Part shown: positions 15,664-25,971 of the stretch, piece by piece
Layout: each line of letters opens with the position of its first letter
How positions within the stretch are numbered: the first letter of the stretch is position 1
Origin: Acrasis kona
Lineage: Eukaryota > Heterolobosea > Eutetramitea > Acrasida > Acrasidae
Direction of reading: 5' to 3'
DNA: 33,893 nucleotides
Assembly (NCBI GenBank): GCA_026419775.2
Contig: JAOPGA020001552.1
Location: 1-33,893 of the forward strand
Translations under genes and position numbers: made by a program
Notes under the pieces: generated by a model
Told to the model about the DNA's origin: nothing
Database searches by the model: none
The model's input: only the letters and a program-made list of their open reading frames with translations

Positions 15664-18600
15664 AATGAAAAATTAAAACTAATTTCTAAAGCTGCTCTTG
15701 TTTCTTCTTCTAGTGCACTTCTTTCGTCTTCATTCTCTTCATTGTTATACAAATGGTCTACTTCATCTTGACCTTCATTAAAGGTAAAGTCATCCTGTGG
15801 CTCTGAATCCATCACATCGAGTAACCTCTTGTTGTATTCTTCTAACCTTCTCAAGTCTTCGTCTAATTCTTGCTTTCGTTGGATCGTCTTTGCGACTGCT
15901 GGTGTGTATGCAATTCCTGGTAATTTAAATTTAGAAGGAGGAGTCGGCTGGACACTTTTCTTGACGGATAAGATTACACGAGGTGTAACCATTTGTTGTC
16001 TAGGAGGAGCCATCTTGGGCGTGTACTCAATTCCAGGTAATCTCTGCTTCTTTGCGGACTGTTGTTTAAGTTCTTCTCTCATTGGTTCCTGTCGTTGTCT
16101 CTTTTTCGTGGCAGGAGACAAGGTTGTAGCAGGAGAGGAAACAATATTAGATATGACGGAAGAAGAAACAACACTAGGTCTAATTGGACTAGGAGATCCA
16201 GGAACATAAAGATCAACCTTTTTTTGAACATAATCAGTCAACCACAACATTGGATCTGTTAATAAATTTTGCATTTCAATCCTTGCCTTCTTCTGTCTAC
16301 CCATCCATTGTTTATTATAATAATAAATATTATTTACAAAATCAATTTCGAGTTTAATCATTTCGCTCCATTGCAAATCGATATGATGTTTCAAAATCAC
16401 ATCAAAAATTAAATAAGAAGTAATTAAAGTTTTCGAAGGCTCGTGTGCACTTCTCCAATGGGACAAATAATTTATTAATAAATTTTTTATGGAAATCGCA
16501 ACAGGCAACAAATCATTTGGTAAAATCAATTCGCCATTAGAATCAATTCGTAATGCATCATAACGAACATCATGATGCTCACCAATCACATACAAATAAT
16601 CAACACATGCCCTCAACATTTTATTTAGGATTTGATTTGGATTTTGTTGTACTTGATTCCAATTCCATTCCATTTCGAAATTTGGCAAATTGACCAATTT
16701 ACAAATCAAATCTTCTCTAGTCTTATCATTTCTCTTCAATTGATTTTGGAATGGAATGGGCCAGTTGGCACTGAGCACCGACTCGTCTTGATTCAAAATT
16801 GAAATTTTCAAAATTTGCATCGCTTGTTTACAAACATCAACGAGTTGATTCAACAACAATGGAGGAACAATCATCAAATAATCATCATTTGAATCATTTT
16901 GATGATTTTGTAACATGCATTCGAAATGATGCGTGATTCCATCGTAGACGTAATCAAGTAATGACGTGGTCCTGATGGGAGGTAATGGTTCGGTATGTCG
17001 ATATAACCACCGAATTGCATTTTTCAAATCAACATCAAATCGATGGATCGAATTTACAATTTGATTGGAATCGTGCAAATGGGTATGCGATTCCATTTGG
17101 TTCATGATCCATTCGCCATCGAACCCACCAAATACGCAAGCACTGTTGATGTTATGGACGTGATTCTCGTTGTACTCATTTATCAAATGTTTCACATTTC
17201 GTTCCAATTGGATCGAATCGGAATGATTCGAAATTTGATATAAAATGATCATCGGCGTGAACGTGACCATATTGTTATGAATGGGCGATAATGATTTACA
17301 TAATCTATCGTATTGACGTTTCCAATAATTCTCATCATTTGCATCCGTTCGATTCAATTCGAATAAAATTGCATTCACTCCGTTCATGTTTGGTTTTTGA
17401 TTTGCTTCGAAACATTTCAAATGTTTACATTTGGCGGTCAACCACTCGGTCAACCAACCTTCATTCGAATCCATCACCGCGACACATTTCCAAGAATCAT
17501 CATTTTCGAAATCAACCACTCGACCGTACATCAAATCCAACAATTCATTCTTGATGATTTGATTTTTGATTTTTTCTAACGAATGATAATCTCTATTTAC
17601 GAATGGTGCATTAGGTAACGAATCGATCAAATCTTTAAAATCATTCGTTAATTTCTTCGAACGTATGGATTCATTTTTTAGCGCCAAAAATGATTTTTGT
17701 AATAACGAACGACGGTGATGCGATTTGGCAATTTGTTTTTTTAATTTCATTAATTCTTGTAATCGATTCGTTTCCATCGCTCTATTAATCCTCTCTTGTT
17801 CTTTTTCAATTTGATCATCATCATCATCATTTTGATTCACCATCACAGATGGAGATGATGATTTTGATTCTAATTGAGAAATGCACGGAATCATCGTCGT
17901 CGATTGAATCGTATTTGTGGTACATGACGAGAATTGAAATGGATCTACAATCTTGTTATTTTGAAAATGTGAAGTGACCGGAGTTGGATCGTGTCTAGGA
18001 TCAAATACAATATTTGGAAACGAATGGTTCGTATCGATTTGTAACATTGATGATGACGATTGATTATGATCTTGGTCATTGATTAGATTTGATTTGATGG
18101 GCGATTGATTCTTTGCGAATGGAATGATTGGTGTTTTGATGGGCGTGGTTGGTTGTGGAGAAGGCGATGCGATGGGTAGAGGCGAAGGTATCGGTGGTGT
18201 GATCGTTGTCATCGATACGACTTGTTGTTGATGATTTTTACCAATTGGAGATGGTGATGTGGATTTGATTTTTTGAATTTTTAAATCGAGATCGTTACCA
18301 TTGAATTTCTTCGATGACGATAAAGCCGATGAGTCTCCCATGATGATTTGTGACTTTTTGACATTGGATGGTAATTTTGATTGGATCGAAATTTGTAATC
18401 TTTTGGGTCTGTATCGTCTCAGTTGTAACATTTTCTTTTCGTCGCTCAATGCATCTTGATAAAGTCTCTGGTTGACTTCGTCTATTTTTAGAACAGAATC
18501 GTCTTGATCCGATCCTTCCAATTCCAAATTGAACAAGGATAAGAATTCGATTAGTTCTTGATGATCGTCGAATCCAAAAAGATTCATCAAGAATGATTTT

Positions 18601-21236
18601 TGTAACGATTGGTTGTAATAGCTCTTCATGATTCTCTTTATTACTTTTTCGCGAATGGGCGACAAGTACAAATGCATCATGCACGATTCCAAAAATGTGG
18701 ATTTCGATTTTAATAATTTGAAAAATAATTGGGAGTTGGAATCGCTCATTGCTTTGTAAACGCTCATTGCAAATTGAACGTGATGCGAATCGAACAATTC
18801 TTGTCTCATCGTTTTCAAAATCCTAATCACTTCCTCTCTCTTGCTGATGGCGTTCAACAGATAGTACCCCGTGAATTCTGATTCATTTTCGCATGATGCA
18901 TTTTTCGAATAATAATCACGAAGGCTGATCAGACCCTTGTTGAGCAAATCTACGTTTTGTACGGGGTCGAAATCGGAATTTGAGATTAATTCGTGATGGC
19001 TCATGATGTGGAAACGTACCACGAATTCATGTGCTCGGATGCATGATGCGTCGGTAATGTGTTGTGATGTGAAATCGGTAATGATGGCTCTGAAGCGATC
19101 CCTTGTGAAATTATAAACGTCGATGAATGGTTCGTTGGTTATATTTAGAACTTGGTCAACCAGGTAATTTATGGTTTTGTTGAGAACGTTTGGTGGTCTT
19201 ACTTGCGAAGCGTCGATGATGCTTGTGGCTGCGCTTCTTTGATATTTTTTGACACATTTTGAGCGATCGGCTAATGGGTATCGGTAGTTTGGATTGTTTA
19301 ATGTTTTTTGATTAATCTCAAAGATGCTCAAATCACGTTGGGACTCACGATCGTCAATTTCCTTTTCGGAACACATTCCTTGACAGGTTCCTACTATGGC
19401 TTTGGCTTGGTCGAAATTTATCCGATCGTCATGTATTAAAAGTGTGGCTCCGTGTTGTTGGGATTTTGATTCGTGTGGTGATTCGAAGGTTTGTTTTCTT
19501 GGTGTGTCTTGGAAGCGCATTTGACGGGAATGTATTGTTGGTTTGTTTTGATGTGACTGTGAGTGATGAGTGGTTGTTTTGTTTGTGTAATTGTCCTCTT
19601 CCGCTTCTTCGGCGTCTTCGTAATTTTCGTTATCCTCCTCGTCGTCATCTCGAGTAATATTGTTGTGCGATACATCTTGTCCGTCATCTTCTTGATTGTC
19701 GTCATCTTGTGGATCGTCAGCTTCTTCATCTTCATTATCGTCGTTGGGTTGATTGTCTATTTTCCTCTTGATAATAAAGTTGTCTGTTTTGTAATTATCG
19801 TCTCCTGATTCCTCATCATCTTCCGATCCCTGATCATTATCATCATTCTGATCTTCTTGATCATCATCATCATCATTATATTCACCTCTTGGGTCAGATA
19901 CGCTAATCTTTCCACGTGGTTGTTGTGCGTCTTGGTTTGATTTTTGTCTTCCAATGCTTCCACTAATGAGTCTGTTTGCAGCTTTGGAGTCAATTCTAAA
20001 AGTTCTTTTATCGTCGGCGGCTCCACGGGATTGATTTCCTCCTCTACCACGCGAAAATGTTTTTTCGTTTCCATCTGCAAATGAGTTCGCATGATCGGAT
20101 CCACGACCACGTCCTCTACCAACCGACAAATCTTGATCGTTGTCTGCGTTTCGTCTCCAAGTCGGATTAACTTCTCCACGCCCTCTACCACGACCCGCTC
20201 CAGGTTGAACATCGCTCCGTCTCCAAGTTGGGTTGACTTCACCTCTTCCTCTTCCGAACTGGTTTGCTCTAGGAGCGAACACCGAATCTTCCGTTACATT
20301 GTTTGCAAAAGTATTTTTATTGTCTATGAGATCATTAAACTTGTCCCATTTCACACCACTTTCGCTCTCCAAAGCACCTGACTTCACGGGTGGATTAGAG
20401 TCGAAAAACGAACCTCTGTCAAAAGTACTTCCACGACCACGTCCTCTGCCCCCTCTTCCACGGCCCCTATCGGAAAAACTACCTTGTGATGGTTGTGAAA
20501 ATACACTGTTTGTTTGGGTTGTATTTGTGGCGGCTGGTCCGAAAACACTTGATGATGTGTTTGATGGGAAGGGTGATGCTATTGGATTGGCTTGAGAGGT
20601 TGCAAAAGGTGAAGGCATTCCCATTCCAGTAGATGCACTGCCGAATGGTGATTCATTAGGTTGATTGTGTGTGCCCCTACCTCGCCCTCTTCCACGACCA
20701 GCGTTATATTCAAAAGAATTGTTTTGTGAAGTGGATGCATCTCCCCGCCCTCTTCCTCTTGTGAATGTATTGGGTGTTTCGGAGAATACACTTTTTGAGT
20801 TTTGTGGTTGATTGTTACCGAATGCGCTTGATGGAGCAAATGATCCGGTTGTTTGTTGTGTTTTGAAGGGGCTTGAATTGAATGCGTCATTTTTTGAAAA
20901 TGGATCTCTTGCTGGTGCCGTTTGAAAAGCGTTTGTATTTGTTTGAAAAACATTATTTGTGTTTTGATTGAATGCATTCTTGTTGTTATATTCAGGTTGC
21001 GAGAAGGCTGAGTTCGATTGAAACGGGTTTGTGTTTGTTGTTTTAAATGGGTCTGCATTGAATGGAGAAGCAAAGGTGTTATTGTTCTGTGTTGAAGTGG
21101 GTTGGCCGAAAACATTATTACTGCCTGAAGCATTCTCCATTTGCATGTTATTATGTTCGCCTCTGCCACGACCCCTACCCCGACCTCTACCACGACCTCT
21201 CCCACGGCCCCTGTCTTGGTCAGTCTGCATCATCAT
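15660..21236 (-). CDS. SAC3/GANP-family mRNA export scaffold (TREX-2)
   Basis: A single 5577-bp exon encodes 1858 residues. Residues 5-30 are an uninterrupted R-G repeat. Up to about 430 the sequence is Asn/Gln/Ser-rich with scattered FG motifs (V-F-G-Q-P, A-F-G-N-N, V-F-G-P-A) and repeated R-G-R-G-E-V-N-P-T-W-R-R blocks, like nucleoporin and RNA-binding tails. Residues 450-560 are highly acidic. A SAC3 domain spans about 614-920, starting G-T-C-Q-G-M-C-S-E-K-E and including Y-R-Y-P-L-A-D-R-S-K-C-V-K-K-Y-Q-R-S-A-A and F-V-V-R-F-H-I. A long helical C-terminal half follows. The family anchors TREX-2 at the nuclear pore and couples transcription to mRNA export; animal GANP/MCM3AP likewise has N-terminal FG repeats. 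No MCM3-acetyltransferase-like assignment is made for the C-terminus. Packing is extreme on both sides. AT-rich codons such as AAT, GAT and AAA dominate. Confidence 0.9.
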   Translation of the reverse strand: MMMQTDQDRGRGRGRGRGRGRGRGRGEHNNMQMENASGSNNVFGQPTSTQNNNTFASPFNADPFKTTNTNPFQSNSAFSQPEYNNKNAFNQNTNNVFQTNTNAFQTAPARDPFSKNDAFNSSPFKTQQTTGSFAPSSAFGNNQPQNSKSVFSETPNTFTRGRGRGDASTSQNNSFEYNAGRGRGRGRGTHNQPNESPFGSASTGMGMPSPFATSQANPIASPFPSNTSSSVFGPAATNTTQTNSVFSQPSQGSFSDRGRGRGGRGRGRGSTFDRGSFFDSNPPVKSGALESESGVKWDKFNDLIDNKNTFANNVTEDSVFAPRANQFGRGRGEVNPTWRRSDVQPGAGRGRGRGEVNPTWRRNADNDQDLSVGRGRGRGSDHANSFADGNEKTFSRGRGGNQSRGAADDKRTFRIDSKAANRLISGSIGRQKSNQDAQQPRGKISVSDPRGEYNDDDDDQEDQNDDNDQGSEDDEESGDDNYKTDNFIIKRKIDNQPNDDNEDEEADDPQDDDNQEDDGQDVSHNNITRDDDEEDNENYEDAEEAEEDNYTNKTTTHHSQSHQNKPTIHSRQMRFQDTPRKQTFESPHESKSQQHGATLLIHDDRINFDQAKAIVGTCQGMCSEKEIDDRESQRDLSIFEINQKTLNNPNYRYPLADRSKCVKKYQRSAATSIIDASQVRPPNVLNKTINYLVDQVLNITNEPFIDVYNFTRDRFRAIITDFTSQHITDASCIRAHEFVVRFHIMSHHELISNSDFDPVQNVDLLNKGLISLRDYYSKNASCENESEFTGYYLLNAISKREEVIRILKTMRQELFDSHHVQFAMSVYKAMSDSNSQLFFKLLKSKSTFLESCMMHLYLSPIREKVIKRIMKSYYNQSLQKSFLMNLFGFDDHQELIEFLSLFNLELEGSDQDDSVLKIDEVNQRLYQDALSDEKKMLQLRRYRPKRLQISIQSKLPSNVKKSQIIMGDSSALSSSKKFNGNDLDLKIQKIKSTSPSPIGKNHQQQVVSMTTITPPIPSPLPIASPSPQPTTPIKTPIIPFAKNQSPIKSNLINDQDHNQSSSSMLQIDTNHSFPNIVFDPRHDPTPVTSHFQNNKIVDPFQFSSCTTNTIQSTTMIPCISQLESKSSSPSVMVNQNDDDDDQIEKEQERINRAMETNRLQELMKLKKQIAKSHHRRSLLQKSFLALKNESIRSKKLTNDFKDLIDSLPNAPFVNRDYHSLEKIKNQIIKNELLDLMYGRVVDFENDDSWKCVAVMDSNEGWLTEWLTAKCKHLKCFEANQKPNMNGVNAILFELNRTDANDENYWKRQYDRLCKSLSPIHNNMVTFTPMIILYQISNHSDSIQLERNVKHLINEYNENHVHNINSACVFGGFDGEWIMNQMESHTHLHDSNQIVNSIHRFDVDLKNAIRWLYRHTEPLPPIRTTSLLDYVYDGITHHFECMLQNHQNDSNDDYLMIVPPLLLNQLVDVCKQAMQILKISILNQDESVLSANWPIPFQNQLKRNDKTREDLICKLVNLPNFEMEWNWNQVQQNPNQILNKMLRACVDYLYVIGEHHDVRYDALRIDSNGELILPNDLLPVAISIKNLLINYLSHWRSAHEPSKTLITSYLIFDVILKHHIDLQWSEMIKLEIDFVNNIYYYNKQWMGRQKKARIEMQNLLTDPMLWLTDYVQKKVDLYVPGSPSPIRPSVVSSSVISNIVSSPATTLSPATKKRQRQEPMREELKQQSAKKQRLPGIEYTPKMAPPRQQMVTPRVILSVKKSVQPTPPSKFKLPGIAYTPAVAKTIQRKQELDEDLRRLEEYNKRLLDVMDSEPQDDFTFNEGQDEVDHLYNNEENEDERSALEEETRAALEISFNFSF

Positions 21237-21275
21237 TTTTGTAAAGGGTTAAGAGAATATAATAATTTTAACAAA
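21237..21275. promoter_or_regulatory. 39-bp bidirectional intergenic promoter
   Basis: Only 39 bp separate the start codons of the SAC3 gene (minus) and the ataxin-10 gene (plus). The stretch contains TATAATAATTTTAA near the centre. Either the core promoters and leaders of both genes fit in it, or they extend into each other's coding region. Confidence 0.55.
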
Positions 21276-22997
21276 ATGACAGATACAGTGATTCAATTTC
21301 AAAGAGAATTTGAGAGTACATCAGATATATCGTTGAAGAGGGAAATTTTAACACGCTTCTCATCTGAGTTATCGGACTGCATAAGAGAAATCCCGAATGA
21401 TCCATCCATTCAAGCTCATAAGGAAGTTTTCAAGATATTTCGCTCGGTAGATGTAAGAGAATTCCAGGACATTATAAGAATAGATATTCTTGGGTCTTGT
21501 GTGTGTGCACTTTATGACACACTAATTAGTGAAACCGCTAACAGTAAGAATTCTTGACTTTATTCTTTGAATTTTACTTTTAGGCTGTCTATCAATAATA
21601 TTTTCGCTTACGCAGCTAATATCCCTCTCTACAACAGCAAATGACCAAAACCAAAATTACCTTTATGAGTACAAAATCAAAGATACAGAGATTTCCTTCT
21701 TCAAGGACATACTTAACTTGTTGCTACAAGTACCGAACAGAAAAATCTTGACTGTCACATGCTGTTGCGTGTACAACAACATTGCCAACAATTCAACAGT
21801 GAGACACTCCTTCTTTCGACAAAGGTCTCAACTGGTTCATCTACTCGATCACATTTACACAAGCCGCGATAACGATAAGGTGAACCCAACTGATTCATGC
21901 AGTGAATGGATGTAAGTTTTATTTTAATTTAGTATGTTAGTAACGTTTCTTCAGATATTTTATTTTCATCAAATACTTTGAAACAGAGCTAAACAACAGC
22001 GGAAGTAATGACCTGATTAAATTAATAGAAGACCACTTCATACAAACGGATCAGTTAAATGATGACATTCTACAGGATAGACTATTACACCTACTTGAGA
22101 TCATGGATGTCTATAGCGGCAAGAAGGCAGATAAAAAGGGTAACGATGAGATCTATGGGAGTGAGGAGGTTCTTGTAATGAACAATGTTGCCCAAAGCGC
22201 ACTTACTATTTTGAAACTTTACTTTTATTTAATATACAAAAAGACTCAAATAAAGAATGATTCTGACGAGATGTTACTCCAACCGACAGAATCTTTTGAG
22301 AATGTAAACAATATAACTATATCCTATAAGCAGTTCGAATCCATGTTTGTGTGCATTGAGGTCATTGCCAACGTAACCATCAGTGAGAGTCAATTCATCC
22401 AATCAAACCTAGGGAACAATAAGTTAATTGAATTAGTAACAGATATGATGAAAGTTGCCTCCATGAGTAAAGACCTTGTTGTGAGTAAAGATTATAAGAA
22501 TGTAAGGATAAACCAAAAGATCTTCCATCAAACCCACATCCCTGTTGTGTCAAAACTTGATTACAATAGTGTCATCTCAGGAGATGTCAACGACCAAGAG
22601 AAGTCTGAGGAGGACGACCAAATGTTTTACGGATATCGATCAAATTTAATACGTGTGATGGGTAACGCTTGTTACAGCCACCAACAAAACCAAGACTTGA
22701 TTAGAACCCATGGTGGAATTCCCTTGATTCTAAATCATTGTGGAGTCGACTATGAAAATCCATGTAAGTGTATTCGTTTTTATGCTGCTATGTAATAACT
22801 TTTAAGATCTTAGAGAGTGGAGTGTTTTGTGCTTGCGAAATGTTTGTGAAGATAATTTGAAGAATCAGGAGTTGATTTTGAAATACCAGGCTGTGAAGGT
22901 CGACAAAGGTACACAAGACATGATGGATCAGGCGGGTGTCAAGATCAATATGAATCCTAATACAGCCAAAGTAGAGGTACACAAAACTGAAGAATAA
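21276..22997 (+). CDS. ATXN10: Ataxin-10 family protein
   Basis: Four exons, 21276-21543, 21584-21911, 21955-22763 and 22807-22997, with introns of 40, 43 and 43 nt (all GTAAG..AG), give 531 residues. The N-terminal 440 residues are helical and armadillo-like. The C-terminal ataxin-10 domain is clear: F/Y-x-S-N-L-I-R-V-M-G-N-A-C-Y-S-H-Q-Q-N-Q-D, G-G-I-P-L-I-L-N-H-C, E-N-P-Y-L-R-E-W-S-V-L-C-L-R-N-V-C-E-D-N and N-Q-E-L-I. The last splice falls inside the conserved N-P-Y-L-R-E-W, which confirms it. Human ATXN10 (475 residues) is a cytoplasmic and centrosome/basal-body protein linked to cytokinesis and ciliopathy. The first three exons start far less conserved. The stop overlaps AATAAA. Confidence 0.9.
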
Positions 22998-23552
22998 ATT
23001 TGATTTTGTTTCAATGTTTAGATTGCTTACAATCAACCCTAACGCAATAGTAGCATAGAAGATATTTCAGCAGAATTCTGCTCTGGTGGAATGATGTTGC
23101 TGTTAAAAGACAACGTTAATTATTTCAAAAAGTAGACTATTATCAGGAGAGGATAAGAACCTCAATGAATCAGTTAGACAAAGCCATCTACTTGTACAAT
23201 TACAGATGGGTCTCTTATAGATGTGTTGAAAGTCATTGACGCTTAAGGGCGTGCCCACTTGTCGCTGGACATTAGTGGGGCGAACTTGCGCGCCCAGGAC
23301 TCCTCATTCCTCCGATCTCTTTAAATGTTTATTACTTGCAGAAAATTTAAAGTGACCCGTGGCTGTTCTTGTTGTTCAGAACTAAATTTGATACCAACCG
23401 TTCAAAATAGTTTTGGATTCCACCGGACTTCGCAGAAGTTATATCTGGCTAACAGGTATGAAATAGGTGTTTCTCGAACAGGTTTCAGTGAACTCTAATG
23501 TTTATTTTTGAAAAATTGTTGTCTTAATAAATATTTAACAAAAATAAAAAGC
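22998..23552. other. Intergenic stretch with a GC-rich block
   Basis: No coding frame is convincing in these 555 bp. At about 23247-23306 there is a strongly GC-rich patch containing GGGCGTGCCCAC and GTGGGGCG that can pair as a hairpin (core CCCAC/GTGGG), followed by GCGCGCCC. It may be a regulatory block or a small RNA gene, but no tRNA fold or polymerase III box pair is evident. The rest is AT-rich and featureless. Confidence 0.4.
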
Positions 23553-24014
23553 ATGGGAGTTGTTTGCAAGATACTAAGAGCACTAAGATGTGACAGCAAG
23601 GAGTCTAACGTGTTAGATAATTTATCATGTGCTAGGAGATCGATAAATCGAATTACGCTCGAACAAACCCTTTCATTAAAACGAAGTAAAAGCGACTTGA
23701 TTGCTTACATGAAGAAGTTACACTGCGAGGAACTCGTATACATGTACGATAAAATAAATCAATATAAATCAGCAGATAAGAATGCAGAGCAACTTGCTCA
23801 GGACATTTACGCAAGGTTTATCAAAGTAGGTGCCATAGACGAAGTCAATTTGGAGGGGCGTGTGAGAAAAGAAGTAGAGGATAGAATTAACAGGAAGGAG
23901 TATCAAAGCAACTTATTTTTTGAAGTGGAGACTTCAATATTGAGGGACTTGAACGGAGTATTCTCAGTCTACATTCAAACCGGCCTTATATTGTATGATA
24001 ACAACCAACAATAA
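23553..24014 (+). CDS. Small RGS protein with possible lipid anchor
   Basis: The product is 153 residues from the ATG at 23553; an earlier TTG in frame is not used. Residues 36-145 form an RGS domain: L-I-A-Y-M-K-K-L-H-C-E-E-L-V-Y-M-Y, D-I-Y-A-R-F-I, A-I-D-E-V-N-L-E-G-R-V-R-K-E-V, N-L-F-F-E-V-E-T-S-I-L and a final F-S-V-Y-I-Q-T. The Asn normally following E-E in the first loop is Leu; the V-N-L Asn is kept. The N-terminus is M-G-V-V-C-K with Cys 5 and Cys 13, the layout of proteins modified on Gly 2 and nearby Cys, which would place it at the plasma membrane near G-alpha. RGS domains speed GTP hydrolysis by G-alpha. There is no second domain. Confidence 0.83.
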   Translation: MGVVCKILRALRCDSKESNVLDNLSCARRSINRITLEQTLSLKRSKSDLIAYMKKLHCEELVYMYDKINQYKSADKNAEQLAQDIYARFIKVGAIDEVNLEGRVRKEVEDRINRKEYQSNLFFEVETSILRDLNGVFSVYIQTGLILYDNNQQ

Positions 24015-24072
24015 TTTTTAAAAATGTAAAACAAAGAAACAATTAGGAGTAACAATTTTGTAGTGTTTATAT

Positions 24073-24714
24073 TTAATTATTGTAATTTTTTTTACTTTTG
24101 CGATAAAGAAATGTGAGTAACAATTCTCTTAAGCTCTTTTTTGTTTCTTTTTGATTATTTTTGCTCTCAACAATCTGTGGAGCCTCTACAATTTGGTTTC
24201 CCAAACTTTCAACTGTTGTGTTGACAATTGGTGAATTGTTCAACTTGATCGAAGCAGTGGACGTCGTCGAGTCTTCATCTTCGCTATAGTCATCATCACT
24301 GAGAGAATACTCGCTTCCAGGATCAGACCAACGAGGCGAATGACCAGCTTTACTCGGACTTGTCCACTCTTTCAACTCAAGGTCGACATCATTTAATTTG
24401 TCTCTAATGCCATTTAAAAGTTCACACCTCTTTTCAAACTGTTGGACAGTAATTTTATTTTTAATCTTGTCCTTCGTCGCTGCATCTTCTAATCTAATTA
24501 AGAAAGATCGTGCCCTTTTTCTTGTTCTCTTGATATCCGCAAGTTTGGCTTCATCCTCCCTCCTTTGTTGTGCATCAATCACATCGTCCATCGAAAAGAG
24601 TTGTGCACTTGACTGCCTAGGATGTGCCAACTTGTAAATATGTAGATTATGCTGTATGCTACGCCTCAACAGGTTTGTGCACAGGTTGTCATACTGTGCA
24701 TCCCATTCATCCAT
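24073..24714 (-). CDS. Orphan coiled-coil protein with acidic Ser-rich region
   Basis: The 213-residue product has a charged helical part (residues 40-115, with R-T-R-K-R-A-R-S-F-L and F-E-K-R-C-E-L-L-N-G-I-R-D-K-L), an acidic serine-rich segment (S-D-D-D-Y-S-E-D-E-D-S-T-T-S-T-A-S, about 140-155) that looks phosphorylatable, and a Leu-rich C-terminus (L-R-E-L-L-L-T-F-L-Y-R-K-S-K-K). There is no signal peptide and no long membrane helix. It is convergent with the RGS gene, with 58 bp between stops. I do not recognise the family. Confidence 0.65.
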   Translation of the reverse strand: MDEWDAQYDNLCTNLLRRSIQHNLHIYKLAHPRQSSAQLFSMDDVIDAQQRREDEAKLADIKRTRKRARSFLIRLEDAATKDKIKNKITVQQFEKRCELLNGIRDKLNDVDLELKEWTSPSKAGHSPRWSDPGSEYSLSDDDYSEDEDSTTSTASIKLNNSPIVNTTVESLGNQIVEAPQIVESKNNQKETKKSLRELLLTFLYRKSKKNYNN

Positions 24715-25515
24715 TTGTTAAAAGATTCTTTGAAGAAAAGCAACAAGGAAACGTTTTTTTCCGCTGGTGTCCGTTGTCAAATGTTATAAATAACATACGG
24801 TTATGGAACTTACCCAAGGCCGACAAGCCGGTTTCTCAACTTGGAAGTTTCCTAGTTGATTCTTCAATTGTGAACCTTTTGAGGACATGTTCTAGAAGTT
24901 CTAGAATTCTGCGCCAAGTTTTCAGTGATCGTAGTGAGTGTGAATTATTAAACACAACAATGACTGTCTTTGTCAAAAAATACAAAGACAACGTCTGTGC
25001 CACCCTTTCTTTATTTGTTTCTTATTACCACACGAAGCGAAGTGGGATAATCAAGCTTATTTGAGTACACATACCAGGTCTTTATTAAGACTACACCCCT
25101 GTTCATTCTCTATCATCTAGATATCTTCGAGGAAGTGAGGAGGTAACTTTTCTAGTTGATATACAAATATCGAAACTAAGATTTCGTAACCCAACCATAC
25201 GAAAGAATTAAGACGATGATCATGTCTATTCTTTTGACAAAAAGTGATTGACTATTTACAACGGTGGTTTGTGACATGTTAGACTAACATCGCTTCTGAT
25301 AGGGAGACAAAGTAGAAAAAAGACAAGGCTCCTGATAGTAAATCGAATTCTGAAAGAAACTTTATTAGAAATTATTTATAAATGTATAAAGCATACTTGT
25401 GTTGCGATTATAAGAGCACAATGTCATCAAGACTAAATCAGGTCGCTTGGTCGTCCCTTTGCATACTTCTCCTCAAAACGAAACTTGTTTCAACCCGATG
25501 ATTGCACGTCCTCTT
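24715..25515. other. Intergenic stretch with an open frame lacking a start
   Basis: About 800 bp lie between two divergent-looking minus genes. A forward frame is open from 24624 to 25064, with a Cys- and aromatic-bearing product, but it lacks a credible start in the gap and overlaps the minus gene, so I treat it as unassigned. Two copies of the palindrome TTCTAGAA (24890-24897 and 24899-24906) sit here. From 25065 to 25515 I see nothing. Confidence 0.45.
24890..24906. repeat. Tandem TTCTAGAA palindromes
   Basis: Two copies of TTCTAGAA separated by one G, followed by TTC. Each copy has the TTCnnGAA arrangement of a heat-shock element, although the one-base spacing between copies breaks the usual 5-bp register. 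It lies about 175 bp upstream of the start of the minus-strand gene at 24714. Confidence 0.3.
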
Positions 25516-25971
25516 TTAATCATCCTGCATCGCGTCGTTGCTTTCGAATTCACTACGAAGGTCTCTCTTAACTGCTTGATACATTCTAAGTTTTTGGTTC
25601 CGCACATCTTTCAATTTTTTAGATGAACTCGGTGTTGGAGGTAGAGGATTGAAGTCGAATGCGGTTGATGTGTTGGGTTGTGTAGGCAAGGGATAATTGG
25701 ACGTAGCTGAAGACCGCACGGACTCTCGAAGATAATCTCGTTGCTCCTCGCATTTTTGTTGGAAATCATCAACTTTGCTGACGTAGGGCATTTCTTTTTG
25801 TATACAAAATTCGATACGATCGAAGGATTTCTCCAATAAAGAAATCTTCTCGTCCAAATGTTTTAATGTTTGTATAAAGTTCCTAGTGTCCCCAACATAG
25901 ATTGTGTTTTGTATCAAGTTTAAATCTTCTATCTGCTTCATGAATGACACTCTAACATCATTGAGTGACAT
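25516..25971 (-). CDS. Orphan coiled-coil protein divergent from DNAAF4
   Basis: The 151-residue product has an N-terminal helical half (residues 5-85, heptad-like leucines and isoleucines: F-I-Q-T-L-K-H-L-D-E-K-I-S-L-L-E-K-S-F), a Pro/Ser linker (residues 90-120) and a basic helix followed by an acidic tail. The size and layout fit a small subunit of a multi-protein complex. The family is not recognised. The start lies 93 bp from that of the DNAAF4 gene on the other strand, so the two may share a promoter and be co-expressed. Confidence 0.65.
   Translation of the reverse strand: MSLNDVRVSFMKQIEDLNLIQNTIYVGDTRNFIQTLKHLDEKISLLEKSFDRIEFCIQKEMPYVSKVDDFQQKCEEQRDYLRESVRSSATSNYPLPTQPNTSTAFDFNPLPPTPSSSKKLKDVRNQKLRMYQAVKRDLRSEFESNDAMQDD

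Noticed and set aside
20579-21205. A 208-codon minus-strand frame overlapping the start of the SAC3 gene, plus several forward frames over 19442-20595
   Set aside because: They are shadows of the RG- and FG-repeat coding sequence. Their products are low-complexity and carry no domain, while the main frame contains a clear SAC3 domain.
24890-24906. A functional heat-shock promoter
   Set aside because: The spacing between the two palindromes is one base rather than the two expected for contiguous heat-shock units, and neither neighbouring gene is a chaperone.
24624-25064. A 146-codon forward ORF
   Set aside because: It begins inside the minus-strand gene, has no promoter-like context or recognisable domain, and no in-frame start in the intergenic part.
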